Positions 26,694-35,692 are shown, counted from the first letter of the stretch. The stretch: 64,000 nt of DNA from JAEUMD01 sp050250815 (GCA_050250815.1 JBFWNY010000013.1:32076-96075), one strand, 5' to 3'. A program made the numbers and translations. Notes: generated from the sequence alone by a model not told the origin.

Positions 26694-28193
26694 ATGCCAC
26701 GAGAAATCGGTCACTTCGTCGCCGGTGCGCATGTTGCAGGCCGTTCCGGGCGTGAAGGCGACGTATTCTGGCCGATGACCGGAGAGATCGCGGCACGCGT
26801 CGCGCTTGCCGATGCAGGCGAAGTGCGCTCGGCGGTCGAGGCCGCCAGGGCCGCACAGGCCGAATGGGGGGCGACCAACCCGCAGCGGCGCGCACGCGTG
26901 ATGATGCGCTTCGTGGACCTCCTCAACCGAGACATGGACAAGCTCGCCGACGCCTTGGCGCGCGAGCACGGCAAGGTTATTCCCGACGCGAAGGGCGACA
27001 TCCAGCGCGGGCTCGAGGTCGCCGAGTTCGCCTGCGGCATCCCGCATCTGATGAAGGGCGAATACACGGAAGGTGCAGGTCCGGGCATCGACATCTATTC
27101 GATGCGCCAGCCGCTCGGCGTGGTGGCCGGCATTACGCCCTTCAACTTCCCCGCCATGATCCCGCTGTGGAAGGCCGCGCCCGCAATTGCCTGTGGCAAC
27201 GCTTTTGTGCTCAAGCCGTCGGAGCGCGCGCCCACCGTGCCGCTGATGCTGGCCGAGCTGTTCATCGAGGCGGGTCTGCCCGCTGGCGTGTTCAACGTCG
27301 TCAATGGCGACAAGGTTGCGGTCGATGCGCTGCTGGACGACTCGAACGTCGCCGCGGTCGGCTTCGTCGGCTCCTCCGACATTGCGCAGTACGTTTATGC
27401 ACGCGCCGCCGCCACTGGTAAGCGCGCGGCCTGCTTCGGTGGTGCCAAGAACCACATGGTCATCCTTCCCGACGCAGACATGGATCAGGCCGTCAATGCT
27501 CTCATCGGCGCCGGCTACGGCTCGGCGGGAGAGCGGTGCATGGCGATATCGGTCGCCGTACCGGTCGGCCATGACACGGCCGAGCGCCTCGTCGAGAAGC
27601 TCGTGCCGCGGGTCGAAAGCCTCAAGGTTGGCCCGTCGACCGCGACAGACGCCGACTTCGGCCCGCTGGTCACGGCGCAACACCTCGCCAAGGTCAAGGG
27701 CTACGTCGACACCGGCGTGCGCGAAGGCGCCAAGCTGCTGGTCGACGGACGCGACTTCCGCATGCAGGGATACGAGAACGGCTTTTACATGGGCGGCTGC
27801 CTGTTCGACCACGTGAGGCCAGACATGCGGATTTACAAGGAGGAGATCTTCGGCCCGGTCCTGTCGGTCGTGCGCGCCAAGGACTACGCGGAGGCCCTGC
27901 GCCTGCCCAGCGAGCACGAATACGGCAACGGCGTCGCCATCTTCACGCGCGACGGCGATGCGGCACGCGACTTCGCCGCCCGGGTCAATGTCGGCATGGT
28001 CGGTGTCAACGTCCCAATCCCCGTGCCCCTCGCCTACTATACCTTCGGCGGCTGGAAGCGATCGGGTTTCGGCGATCTCAACCAGCATGGGCCCGACAGC
28101 ATCCGCTTCTACACGCGCACCAAGACGGTCACGTCGCGCTGGCCCTCGGGCATCAAGGACGAAGCCGAGTTCTCGATCCCGACCATGAAGTAG
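26694..28193 (+). CDS. mmsA: CoA-acylating methylmalonate-semialdehyde dehydrogenase
   Basis: 499 residues, the family's usual length. NAD-dependent oxidative decarboxylation of methylmalonate semialdehyde to propionyl-CoA, a late step of valine (and inositol/thymine) breakdown. Visible motifs: GITPFNFPAMIPLWKAAPAI, FVGSSDIAQYVY and the catalytic Cys282 in GSAGERCMAI, a specific mark of the MmsA branch. C-terminal FGGWKRSGFGDLNQHG. ATG 26694 has GAGGAAG just upstream. It stands alone; no valine-pathway neighbours are seen. Confidence 0.95.
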   Translation: MPREIGHFVAGAHVAGRSGREGDVFWPMTGEIAARVALADAGEVRSAVEAARAAQAEWGATNPQRRARVMMRFVDLLNRDMDKLADALAREHGKVIPDAKGDIQRGLEVAEFACGIPHLMKGEYTEGAGPGIDIYSMRQPLGVVAGITPFNFPAMIPLWKAAPAIACGNAFVLKPSERAPTVPLMLAELFIEAGLPAGVFNVVNGDKVAVDALLDDSNVAAVGFVGSSDIAQYVYARAAATGKRAACFGGAKNHMVILPDADMDQAVNALIGAGYGSAGERCMAISVAVPVGHDTAERLVEKLVPRVESLKVGPSTATDADFGPLVTAQHLAKVKGYVDTGVREGAKLLVDGRDFRMQGYENGFYMGGCLFDHVRPDMRIYKEEIFGPVLSVVRAKDYAEALRLPSEHEYGNGVAIFTRDGDAARDFAARVNVGMVGVNVPIPVPLAYYTFGGWKRSGFGDLNQHGPDSIRFYTRTKTVTSRWPSGIKDEAEFSIPTMK

Positions 28194-28333
28194 CAGCACC
28201 CCGCAGGCGCCGCGTTAACCTTCTTTCCTGCGGTCGCCTGTCGCACGGCCGCTCCTGCCATTATTTGGCCCCGACCGGCATGGTCCTTGCGCCAAAAGCC
28301 GATCAACGAGACAAACAGGAATTGGGGACCGAG

Positions 28334-28585
28334 ATGATTGATATGCGAGCGCCTGCGGTCGCCGCTGCCCTTTTTGCGGCCAGCGCACCGGCCGTGTCCC
28401 AGGAAAGCTTCAAGCTGCCGCCCCAGGTGACGCCTCAGCTTCGCGCCGCCTGCGAATCCGACGTCCGGCGCCTTTGCGTTGGCGCCAACCCAACGGTCGC
28501 CAAGGTCAAGAGCTGCGTGATCGCCAAGTTCATGAAGCTCAACATGCGCTGCAAGAAAGAGATCGCATCCGCCGGGCTGCTGTAG
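28334..28585 (+). CDS. Small secreted Cys-rich protein
   Basis: 83 residues. A short signal peptide (VAAALFAASAPAVSQ) precedes one module with the pattern L-R-A-A-C-x-x-D-V-R-R-L-C..V-x-x-C-V..M-x-C-K-K-E-I. This matches the Cys-rich repeat type common as single units in alphaproteobacterial secreted proteins. Four conserved Cys would give two disulfides. ATG 28334 has GGGGACCGAG upstream. No function known. Confidence 0.7.
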   Translation: MIDMRAPAVAAALFAASAPAVSQESFKLPPQVTPQLRAACESDVRRLCVGANPTVAKVKSCVIAKFMKLNMRCKKEIASAGLL

Positions 28586-28621
28586 GGCCCTGCACCGCAG
28601 ATCAACCTGGCCGAACCTTTC

Positions 28622-28662
28622 ACAGCCCGCTTAGGTCTCATCGCGGCCTGCGCGGGCTGTTT
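28622..28662 (+). terminator. Possible terminator after the small Cys-rich protein
   Basis: Nine-base perfect arms (28622-28630 with 28652-28660), a long 21-nt loop and a TTT tail. It lies between two convergent genes. Confidence 0.4.
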
Positions 28663-28676
28663 CGCCCCTGCCGATC

Positions 28677-29090
28677 TTACGCGTCCGGCAAGATGCCGTA
28701 GGTCTGCGCCAGGTCGGTATCGGAGACGCCATAGTCGAACAGTATCTCCTCGCCCGGCACGATCGCGCGAATGGCGCGGATCAGCAGCACATCCTCGTCG
28801 TAATCGTGCTCGCACGTGACGTTATGCAGCTCGGGTCGGCGCGTATGGTTGATCAGCATGGTCCAGCCGACCGGGAAGCAGATGCTATCCTCGCGCCAAG
28901 CGACCGCATAGGCGCGCAACACCGTGCGCTCGTCGATGAGGCGCACCTCATCGGGTGCACTGACCGCAATCACGGGTTCGGTCAGGATCACCGTACCGCA
29001 TTCAATATATCGGGTCGCAATGAGCCCGCGCCCCTTGCCTGCGACGCGCGCCACGCGCACGAAGCCATTGCTCAGATCCAACGAAGTCAT
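28677..29090 (-). CDS. SET-domain protein
   Basis: 137 residues, a minimal SET domain: GKGRGLIATRYIECGTVI at the front, a central LINHT..NVTC (NH-type cofactor motif) and a final G-E-E-I-L-F-D-Y-G. SET domains transfer methyl groups from S-adenosylmethionine to lysine. No pre-SET or post-SET zinc cluster is present. Bacterial SET proteins are uncommon and mostly uncharacterised; a methyl target cannot be guessed. ATG 29090. Short intergenic distances on both sides give no operon clue. Confidence 0.85.
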   Translation of the reverse strand: MTSLDLSNGFVRVARVAGKGRGLIATRYIECGTVILTEPVIAVSAPDEVRLIDERTVLRAYAVAWREDSICFPVGWTMLINHTRRPELHNVTCEHDYDEDVLLIRAIRAIVPGEEILFDYGVSDTDLAQTYGILPDA

Positions 29091-29293
29091 GACGAGGCGC
29101 CCTCTCGCGCCGTTGCCGGTAACGCTGGAAATGGAGCGCGGCCCGCCTGCCGCAGCTCTGCCCCGGCAGGGCGGCTTTTACCATGTCGCCGGTGCGCCGC
29201 AAACGGGGCGAGGCTACCGGGCGGACACTTCGCGACCTCGAAATATCGGCCGAGGGCATTGCGTTTGCCGCCGCAACGTTTGACAAATCCTCG

Positions 29294-31078
29294 ATGACAT
29301 TCACGCTTCCGCAGCTCACCGTCGTCGGCCTGCTGGCGACCGTGCTCGTGCTGCTCGTCTGGGGCCGCCTGCGTTACGACCTGGTCGCCTTTGGCGCGCT
29401 CATCGCCGCCGTCGTGTTGGGCGTGGTGCCCGGCGACAAGGCTTTCGCCGGCTTCGGCCACCCCGCGACCGTGATCATCGCGCTCGTCCTCGTCGTCAGT
29501 CACGGCCTTGCCGCCTCGGGCGCGATCGATATTCTCGCACGCGCCATCCTCCGCGCCGGCTCGTCGGTCTCGACCCACATCATGACTGTGTCCGGCGTCG
29601 GAGCCCTGCTCTCCGCCTTCATGAACAACGTCGGCGCGCTGGCGCTGCTGATGCCGCTCGACATCGAGGCCGCCCGCAAGGCGGGGCGCTCCCCGGCGCT
29701 CACTCTGATGCCCCTGTCGTTCGCCACGATCCTGGGCGGTCTGGTAACCCTGATCGGCACGCCGCCCAATATCATCGTCTCGACATTCCGCGAGCGCGCG
29801 TTGGGCGAGCCCTTTGCCATGTTCGACTATGCCCCGGTGGGCCTTGCATGCGCTCTCGCCGGTGTGGCCTTTGTCGCTCTTGTCGGCTGGCGGCTGATCC
29901 CGCAGCCGACGGGCGAACGCGTCGCCGGCAGCGAGCCCTTCAAGCTCGACGACTACATCGCGGAACTGTCGGTCGTCGCAGGCTCCGGCATGGACGGCAT
30001 GCCTCTCGCCGAGATCGAAGAGCTTGCAGGCGAAGCCGAGATCGCGGTGCTGGCGGTTATTCGCGACCACCAGCGCCTGCCTCACGCCGCCGGCTGGCTG
30101 AAGGCGCAGGACGGTGACGTGTTGCTGATCGAGGCAGCTGCCGACCGGCTCGACAAATTCGCAGGCGAACACAAACTCGCCTATGTGCACAAGGATCGGC
30201 ACCAGGCCGAAATCGATGAGGCGGAACTCGAACTGATCGAGGTGGTCGTGCGCCCGGGGGCAACGATCGAGGGGCGTACCAGCGCTTCCCTGCAACTTGT
30301 CGACCGGTATGGCGTCTGGCTCGTCGGAATATCGCGGCAGGGGCGCAGGCTCGGCACGCGCGTGCGGCGCACGCAGATCCAGGCCGGCGACGTGCTGCTG
30401 ATGCTGATGCCCAGTTCTCGCGTCGGGCTGTTCGTCGAAACAACGGGCGTATTACCCCTGCGCGAGCGCGGCCTGGAAGTGCAGGACCGCCGGCGTGCCG
30501 TGCTTGCCGGTGGTGTTTTCGCCGCGGCAATCGCACTGTCCAGTTTCGGACTGATCTACCTGCCGGTGGCGCTCGGCCTGGTCGCTCTCGTCTACGTGCT
30601 GATCGGCATTGTGCCTCTGCGCCAGCTCTACGAGACGATCGAGTGGCCCGTCGTGGTGCTGATCGGCTCGCTGATCCCGATAGGCGCTGCGCTCGAGACT
30701 TCAGGGGCAACCGGCGTGCTCGCCAAAGGGATCGTCGATCTCGCAACGGGTCTGCCAAGCTGGGCCGTACTGACCGTCGTCATGGCGCTCACCATGACGC
30801 TCTCCGACGTGCTCAACAACACGGCCACGGCGCTGGTCGCCGCGCCCATCGCCGTGGAAGTCGCCAACAAGCTCGGCGCCAACCCGGACGCCTTCCTGAT
30901 GGCAGTTGCGGTGGCGGCATCGTGCGCGTTCCTGACGCCGATCGGTCACAAGAACAACACGCTGATCATGGGACCGGGCGGATACGGCTTCGGAGACTAC
31001 TGGCGATTGGGCCTGCCGCTTGAGCTGATCGTGGTCGCTGTCGGCGTACCCATGATCCTACTGGTCTGGCCTCTGTGA
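29294..31078 (+). CDS. SLC13/DASS-type permease with central RCK_C domains
   Basis: 594 residues. Two membrane bundles (about 1-220 and 415-594) flank a soluble central part with two TrkA-C/RCK_C-like domains (about 230-400). Pseudo-symmetric motifs are typical of the family: MNNVGALALLMPLDIEA with GTPPNIIVSTFRE in the first half, LNNTATALVAAPIAVE with TPIGHKNNTLIMGPGGY in the second. Such proteins move dicarboxylates, sulfate or related anions with sodium; the RCK_C domains suggest ligand regulation. ATG 29294 is chosen because the first helix begins there; an upstream ATG at 29183 adds an unlikely leader. Confidence 0.88.
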   Translation: MTFTLPQLTVVGLLATVLVLLVWGRLRYDLVAFGALIAAVVLGVVPGDKAFAGFGHPATVIIALVLVVSHGLAASGAIDILARAILRAGSSVSTHIMTVSGVGALLSAFMNNVGALALLMPLDIEAARKAGRSPALTLMPLSFATILGGLVTLIGTPPNIIVSTFRERALGEPFAMFDYAPVGLACALAGVAFVALVGWRLIPQPTGERVAGSEPFKLDDYIAELSVVAGSGMDGMPLAEIEELAGEAEIAVLAVIRDHQRLPHAAGWLKAQDGDVLLIEAAADRLDKFAGEHKLAYVHKDRHQAEIDEAELELIEVVVRPGATIEGRTSASLQLVDRYGVWLVGISRQGRRLGTRVRRTQIQAGDVLLMLMPSSRVGLFVETTGVLPLRERGLEVQDRRRAVLAGGVFAAAIALSSFGLIYLPVALGLVALVYVLIGIVPLRQLYETIEWPVVVLIGSLIPIGAALETSGATGVLAKGIVDLATGLPSWAVLTVVMALTMTLSDVLNNTATALVAAPIAVEVANKLGANPDAFLMAVAVAASCAFLTPIGHKNNTLIMGPGGYGFGDYWRLGLPLELIVVAVGVPMILLVWPL

Positions 31079-31203
31079 GCCGCGAGCCGTCGCAGCTCTG
31101 CATCAGCCTCACCTCCTCTTTGCGCAGCGACACAACTTCGCGGTGTAGTGCCGCAAGCGAATCACTATCCTCGCCACCGACGGGATCGCGAGTGGGGGCG
31201 GCT

Positions 31204-31503
31204 ATGACAAATCTGCGGTGGCTTGGCCTCGGACTGATGGCAGCAGGCGTGCTCGGCCTCTCCTTGGCCTCGATGTCCGCACCACGGCAGCAGCAGGCCG
31301 CCGCGATGAAGCGCTATACGCTCGCCATCAACGGCGGCGACGAGATCGACCTCGTCGAGCGGCGATCGGGCGAAGCCTCGGCGGCGGCCGCGGCATCGCA
31401 CACCCGCGCGCTCGTGTGCCAGCGCGTCATGCGCGTGGCAAATGTCGAGATCGGCGCACGCTGCCGTGAGGACTCAACGAGGCTCGCGGGCGTGGGAGAC
31501 TGA
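31204..31503 (+). CDS. Hypothetical small secreted or anchored protein
   Basis: 99 residues. An N-terminal hydrophobic segment (LGLGLMAAGVLGLSLASMSA) is a signal peptide or anchor. The rest is charged, with two Cys (VCQRV, ARCRE). No family recognised. ATG 31204 follows GGGGGCGGCT. It is convergent with the stress-protein gene, 23 nt away. Confidence 0.55.
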   Translation: MTNLRWLGLGLMAAGVLGLSLASMSAPRQQQAAAMKRYTLAINGGDEIDLVERRSGEASAAAAASHTRALVCQRVMRVANVEIGARCREDSTRLAGVGD

Positions 31504-31526
31504 TCTCCCGCCGCGAATTCGCGCGC

Positions 31527-31964
31527 TCAACGATAGACGAGCACCGGCACCGTCGAATGTGTCAGCAGCTTCTGCGTCTCGCTGCCCAGCACCATTGCGG
31601 AGACGCCACGCCGGCCGTGCGAGGCCATGACGATGAGATCTGCGCCCTTCGCCTCCGCGGCAGCGATGATGGCGCGCCACGGCTCGCGGTCTTCCGCCTG
31701 CAGCGTTGCCAGCTGGACGCCCTGCGCCTTCGCCTCGGCGACCGCAGAGTCGAGGCGATGGCCGAACTCATCGGCCATCTGCGCACGGTCCTTCTCCGAC
31801 ACCGTTATCGCAACACCCTCGACGATGAAATCAGCGAGCGTGGGCTGCACTGTCATGGCTGTCACCTTGGCACCGAGCGCCTTGGCCAGCGCGATGCCGT
31901 GGCGAACCGCCTTCAAGGAAAGCTCGCTGCCGTCTGTGGGAATGAGGATGTGAGTGAACATCAT
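31527..31964 (-). CDS. Universal stress protein (UspA family)
   Basis: 145 residues. Starts MMFTHILIPTDGSELSLKAV, the UspA first strand, and ends with the ATP-binding signature ASHGRRG..VLGSETQKLLTHSTVPVLV (G-x2-G-x9-G-S). Such proteins bind ATP and help survival under stress; cytoplasmic. ATG 31964 has GGAG upstream. Downstream of the dehalogenase-like gene on the same strand, with a 125-nt gap. Confidence 0.93.
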   Translation of the reverse strand: MMFTHILIPTDGSELSLKAVRHGIALAKALGAKVTAMTVQPTLADFIVEGVAITVSEKDRAQMADEFGHRLDSAVAEAKAQGVQLATLQAEDREPWRAIIAAAEAKGADLIVMASHGRRGVSAMVLGSETQKLLTHSTVPVLVYR

Positions 31965-32089
31965 GGTTTGCTCCATTCCGGACATCGCCCGGTGTTCGAA
32001 GGTGTGAGGCACGGCCCGTCAGCACGACGGCGCACGACGTGGTCGGCTTTGAGAGTGATCGCACCTTGCCCGCCGAACCTTGACGGCTG

Positions 32090-32767
32090 TCAACTCGAGG
32101 GGGCGGTATCCATCAGGCCGTCGAGAGTGGCGACGATCCGCTCCGGCGGCAGTCCAGGATATTCGTCGGGCCTGCCCGCACGATTGATCCAGACCGTCCG
32201 GAAGCCGAACGCGCAAGCGCCGGCAATGTCCCAGCGGTTCGACGAAAGGAACGTGATGTCGCCAGGCGGTGCATCGAAAGCCTCGACTGCCAGACGGTAG
32301 ACAGCTGGAACCGGCTTGAAAGTGCGGGCCTCGGCAACCGACAGAACGTAGTCGAAAACGCCGTCGAGCCCGGCCGAGTCGATCACACGCTCCAGCAGAT
32401 CGGGGTCACCATTGGACAGGATCGCCAGCCGTGCCCCTTGCGCCTTGAGCGCGGCTAGCACACGGCCAACCTCGGGATAGGGATCGAGTTCACGGTAGAG
32501 GTCGAGAAGCGCTGCCCGCGTCTCATCCGCGATGTCGAGCCGCAGCGCGGCGAGTGCATAGTCGAGCGACCGCTCCGTCAGTTCCCAGAACGTCGCCGGC
32601 TGCTCGGATGCTGCGTGCACCCATGTGTATTCGAGCTGCTTGGTGCGCCAGATGTCGGACAGCTGCTGCCACTGCGGGCCGATCCCGTCGGCGAGCCGCG
32701 CCGCCGCCGAGTTGACGTCCAGCAGGGTGCCGTAGGCGTCGAAGACGTAGATCGGTTGCGCTTTCAT
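32090..32767 (-). CDS. HAD hydrolase, L-2-haloacid dehalogenase type
   Basis: 225 residues. HAD motif I FDAYGTLLDV (Asp nucleophile), motif II LSNGD, motif III Lys in TFKPVPAVY, and motif IV SSNRWDIAGACAFGF, which is the haloacid dehalogenase type II variant. Family enzymes hydrolyse L-2-haloacids to D-2-hydroxyacids, but many members have other phosphate or unknown substrates. ATG 32767 begins the conserved domain. It follows the aminotransferase gene, separated by a strong terminator. Confidence 0.9.
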   Translation of the reverse strand: MKAQPIYVFDAYGTLLDVNSAAARLADGIGPQWQQLSDIWRTKQLEYTWVHAASEQPATFWELTERSLDYALAALRLDIADETRAALLDLYRELDPYPEVGRVLAALKAQGARLAILSNGDPDLLERVIDSAGLDGVFDYVLSVAEARTFKPVPAVYRLAVEAFDAPPGDITFLSSNRWDIAGACAFGFRTVWINRAGRPDEYPGLPPERIVATLDGLMDTAPSS

Positions 32768-32799
32768 TTCCGTTATCGCCGATACCGCTGTAGCGCAGG

Positions 32800-32831
32800 A
32801 AAAAAGGCGCGGGAAGCCGATCCCCGCGCCT
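32800..32831 (-). terminator. Rho-independent terminator after the aminotransferase (minus strand)
   Basis: Nine-base perfect arms (32805-32813 with 32823-32831) and, on the minus strand, six U residues (32800-32805) directly after the hairpin. It lies 40 nt past the aminotransferase stop. Confidence 0.85.
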
Positions 32832-32870
32832 CTGAAGCTTAGCGTGTCGGCACGCCGCGCGGCAACCGCA

Positions 32871-34073
32871 TCAGGCCGCGCGCGCGGCAGACTCGGTGCT
32901 CGCACCGGAAATGTGCGCCATGGCCGCGGCGACACCGCCGGCGCGATGCGGAATGCCCGCCATGCCCAGCGCCATCTCGACGCCCGCCAACGCCCCCACG
33001 ACGGTGAGGGCATTGGTGTCGCCCAGGTGACCGATGCGGAACACCTTTCCAGCCACCTTGCCGAGCCCGGTTCCCAGCGACATGTCGAAATTGTCGAGAA
33101 CGAAGCGGCGGAACTGATCCGCACTATGTCCATCGGGCATGAGCACCGCTGTCACTGCCGGCGAGTAGTCGCGCGGGTTGGCGCAAAGGATCTCCAGGTT
33201 CCACGCATTGACCGCCCTGCGGGTCGCCTCGGCAAGCCGCTCGTGCCGAGCGAACACGTTGTCGAGCCCCTCCTCGAGAAGCATTTCGATCGCAACGTCC
33301 AGGCCATAGAGCAGCCCGGTGGCCGGCGTGAACGGGAAGAAGCCGCTGGCGTTGTTGGCAAGCATGTCGTCCCAGCCGAAGTAGGCGCGCGGCAGCCGTG
33401 CCGTCTTCGAAGCTTCAAGGGCCTTGGCGCTGATGGCGTTGAACGCCAAGCCCGGTGGCAGCATGAGCCCCTTCTGCGAGCCAGAGATGGTGACGTCGAT
33501 GCCCCAGGCGTCGTGCTGCAGGTCCATGACGGCCAGGGAGGAGATCGTATCCACCATCAGCAGCGCCGGATGGCCGGCCGCGTCTAGCGCCGCGCGCACG
33601 TCCTCGATATGGCTGCGGCAACCGGTGGCCGTCTCGTTGTGGACGATGCATACAGCCTTGATGGTATGAGCACCGTCCTGCCTCAATCGCTGCTCGACCA
33701 GGTTGGCATCGACGCCCGACCGCCAGTCGGTCGGCATCAACTCGGCGACGAGCCCGAGTTTCTCGGCAAGCGCCTTCCACAGCGCGGCGAACTGGCCGGT
33801 CTCAACCATCAGCACACGGTCGCCGGGGGACAGCGTGTTGACCAGCGCCGCCTCCCACGCGCCCGTTCCGGATGACGGATAGATGATGACGGGTTGCTCA
33901 GTCTTGAAGATCGCCTTGACGTTCTTCAGCACGCGGGAGCCAAGTTCCTGGAACTCGGGTCCCCGATGATCCACGATCGGTCGCGCCATGGCGCGCTGGA
34001 TGCGATCGGGTACCGGCGTCGGCCCGGGAATCTGGAGGAAGTGACGGCCGGCGCGACGCTGCTCGTTGGGCAT
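32871..34073 (-). CDS. Class V aminotransferase (serine/alanine-glyoxylate type)
   Basis: 400 residues. N-terminal IPGPTPVPDRIQRAMA with DHRGPEF, then YPSSGTGAWEAALVN, and the PLP lysine in SGSQKGLMLPPGLAF. This is the serine-glyoxylate/alanine-glyoxylate/serine-pyruvate group, which converts glyoxylate to glycine while making hydroxypyruvate or pyruvate. ATG 34073 follows GAGGAG with about 9-nt spacing. Divergent from a TRAP transporter, with a hydroxypyruvate/glycerate dehydrogenase at the far end of the same locus. Amino donor cannot be fixed by inspection. Confidence 0.9.
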   Translation of the reverse strand: MPNEQRRAGRHFLQIPGPTPVPDRIQRAMARPIVDHRGPEFQELGSRVLKNVKAIFKTEQPVIIYPSSGTGAWEAALVNTLSPGDRVLMVETGQFAALWKALAEKLGLVAELMPTDWRSGVDANLVEQRLRQDGAHTIKAVCIVHNETATGCRSHIEDVRAALDAAGHPALLMVDTISSLAVMDLQHDAWGIDVTISGSQKGLMLPPGLAFNAISAKALEASKTARLPRAYFGWDDMLANNASGFFPFTPATGLLYGLDVAIEMLLEEGLDNVFARHERLAEATRRAVNAWNLEILCANPRDYSPAVTAVLMPDGHSADQFRRFVLDNFDMSLGTGLGKVAGKVFRIGHLGDTNALTVVGALAGVEMALGMAGIPHRAGGVAAAMAHISGASTESAARAA

Positions 34074-34489
34074 TGACGTCTGTCTCCTCGCAATTTTGGG
34101 CACGATGCCCGATCGATAAGCGACCACCTCGACCCGACGCGGATGTTGAGTCGTTCCGGCCGGCTACCTGGCCGTCCCCGGCACTGCGCTTGAAGAGCCG
34201 TGCTATAGAATTGATCATTCGCCTCGGTCAAGCGCACTTGCATGCGTCGCTTCGCATACGTGTTGCCGTTTCAGCGCTTGGGACGAGCGTGCCCTGCGAC
34301 TGAAGTTTGGTGAATGCGACGGACGGAGCAAGCTGTCGCTGCAGCGCACACAAAACGCCTGCGCGTTGCGGACGTTTTGGCCGGGACATCATGGGCGTGT
34401 TCGGTTTATATGGCATACCAACGCGGCCGCAGAGCCGCGCCTCGCCACCTAACAACGATCACCGCAGCAAGTCAGGGAGACAACGCCGC
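34074..34489 (+). other. Divergent regulatory region between the aminotransferase and TRAP transporter
   Basis: 416 nt without a gene. It holds a clear inverted repeat (34351-34379) and a small TGG..CCA palindrome (34411-34420), both upstream of the TRAP binding-protein gene. An AT-richer patch TCGGTTTATATGG (34401-34413) may be part of a promoter. Confidence 0.5.
34351..34379 (+). promoter_or_regulatory. Inverted repeat, possible operator or stem-loop upstream of the TRAP genes
   Basis: Arms 34351-34362 and 34368-34379 pair over 12 positions with two mismatches (outer CAAAACG / CGTTTTG perfect), loop 5 nt. It lies 111 nt before the binding-protein start. Confidence 0.4.
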
Positions 34490-35632
34490 ATGACGTCCAA
34501 GTCCGAAAACCAGAAAGTATCGCGCCGCAAGTTCATCAAGAGCGGCGCCCTGGCCGCAGGTGTGGCCGCCACCGGCACAGTAGCCATGCCCAACGTCTCG
34601 CGCGCCGAGACGACGACGCTCAAGATGCAGTCGTCATGGGGTGCCTCCGACATCTTCCAGGAGATGGCCAAGCAGTACACCGACCGCTGCGAGAAGATGT
34701 CCGGCGGCCGCCTCAAGATCGACCTGCTGCCGGCCGGCGCGGTCGTCAAGGCCTTCGAAGTGCAGAACGCCTGCCATACCGGCGTGCTCGACGGCGCCCA
34801 CACGGTGACCGCCTACTGGTACGGCAAGAACAAGGCCGCCTCGCTGTTCGGTACCGGTCCGGTTCTGGGCTGCGACGCGACGCAGATGCTGGCATGGATC
34901 CAGTCGCCCGATGGCAAGGCTCTCTATAAGGAGCTGACGCAGGACATCCTCAAGCTCGACGTAGTTGGCTTCTTCGCCATGCCGATGCCGACCCAGCCGC
35001 TCGGCTGGTTCAAGAAGGAAATCAAGTCCGCAGACGACATGCAGGGCCTGAAGTACCGCACGGTCGGCCTTGCCACGGACATCATGCAGGGCATGGGCCT
35101 CAAGGTTACCCAGCTGCCCGGCGGCGAGATCATCCCGGCGCTCGAGCGCGGCGTGATCGAGGCCTTCGAGTTCAACAACCCGACGTCGGACCGGCAGTTC
35201 GGCGCGCAGAACGTCTCGAAGGACTACATGCTCGGCTCCTACCACCAGGCCGCCGAGTTCTTCGAGATTATCTTCTCGAAGAAGAAGTTCGACTCCCTGG
35301 CGGGCGAACTGCAGGCCATCCTGGAGTACGGCGCGGAGGCTGCCTCCACCGCCAACTACGCGCTGGCGCTCGACCGCTACTCCAAGGACCTGCAGGGCCT
35401 CATGAAGGATGATGGCGTGAAGGTGCATCGCACCCCCACTTCCGTCATGGCGGCACAGCTCAAGAGCTGGGATGCGGTCCTCGAGAAGCTCAACGCTGAC
35501 GCCTTCTTCAAGAAGGTGGTCGACAGCCAGCGGGCGTGGGCGGAGCGCGTCGCGTTCTACTACCTCACCAACGCGGCCGACTACGAGCTGGCGTTCAACC
35601 ACTACTTCCCCGGCAAGCTGAAGAAGGCCTGA
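34490..35632 (+). CDS. TRAP transporter substrate-binding protein (TakP/FcbT1-like)
   Basis: 380 residues. A Tat-type signal (SRRKFIKSGALAAGVAATGT) ends near RAETTT, which is usual for this TRAP branch. The mature protein has the DctP fold: LKMQSSWGASDIFQEMAKQY, YWYGKNKAASLFGTGP, and LKYRTVGLATDIMQGMG with the Arg that grips the substrate carboxylate. The branch (TakP/FcbT1) binds 2-oxoacids or similar carboxylates. ATG 34490. A hairpin after the stop probably sets high binding-protein levels relative to the permeases. Confidence 0.93.
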   Translation: MTSKSENQKVSRRKFIKSGALAAGVAATGTVAMPNVSRAETTTLKMQSSWGASDIFQEMAKQYTDRCEKMSGGRLKIDLLPAGAVVKAFEVQNACHTGVLDGAHTVTAYWYGKNKAASLFGTGPVLGCDATQMLAWIQSPDGKALYKELTQDILKLDVVGFFAMPMPTQPLGWFKKEIKSADDMQGLKYRTVGLATDIMQGMGLKVTQLPGGEIIPALERGVIEAFEFNNPTSDRQFGAQNVSKDYMLGSYHQAAEFFEIIFSKKKFDSLAGELQAILEYGAEAASTANYALALDRYSKDLQGLMKDDGVKVHRTPTSVMAAQLKSWDAVLEKLNADAFFKKVVDSQRAWAERVAFYYLTNAADYELAFNHYFPGKLKKA

Positions 35633-35662
35633 CCCTCTTCGCCAAGCACCTAGCGTGCGTCG

Positions 35663-35692
35663 AGGGTGGGCCGTTTGCGCGGCCCACCCTTT
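35663..35692 (+). terminator. Intercistronic hairpin between TRAP binding protein and permease genes
   Basis: Perfect 11-bp arms (35663-35673 with 35680-35690), a 6-nt loop, and only TTGATT after it. This looks like a partial terminator or mRNA stabiliser rather than a full stop, as often seen behind binding-protein genes. Confidence 0.65.

Noticed and set aside
26670..28199. 509-residue minus-strand frame opposite mmsA
   Set aside because: Frame exists through high GC at third positions; no start, family or composition typical of a protein, and mmsA on the plus strand is unambiguous.
28201..28233. 7-bp inverted repeat after mmsA as a terminator
   Set aside because: Long loop and no T-run after the second arm.
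29087..30295. 402-residue minus-strand frame opposite the SLC13-type permease
   Set aside because: Composition is His/Gln/Arg-rich with no hydrophobic order; the permease frame is clearly coding.
32080..32093. TTGAC-GGCT-GTCAA dyad near the dehalogenase stop
   Set aside because: Short arms overlapping a stop codon; nothing else supports an operator or a terminator.
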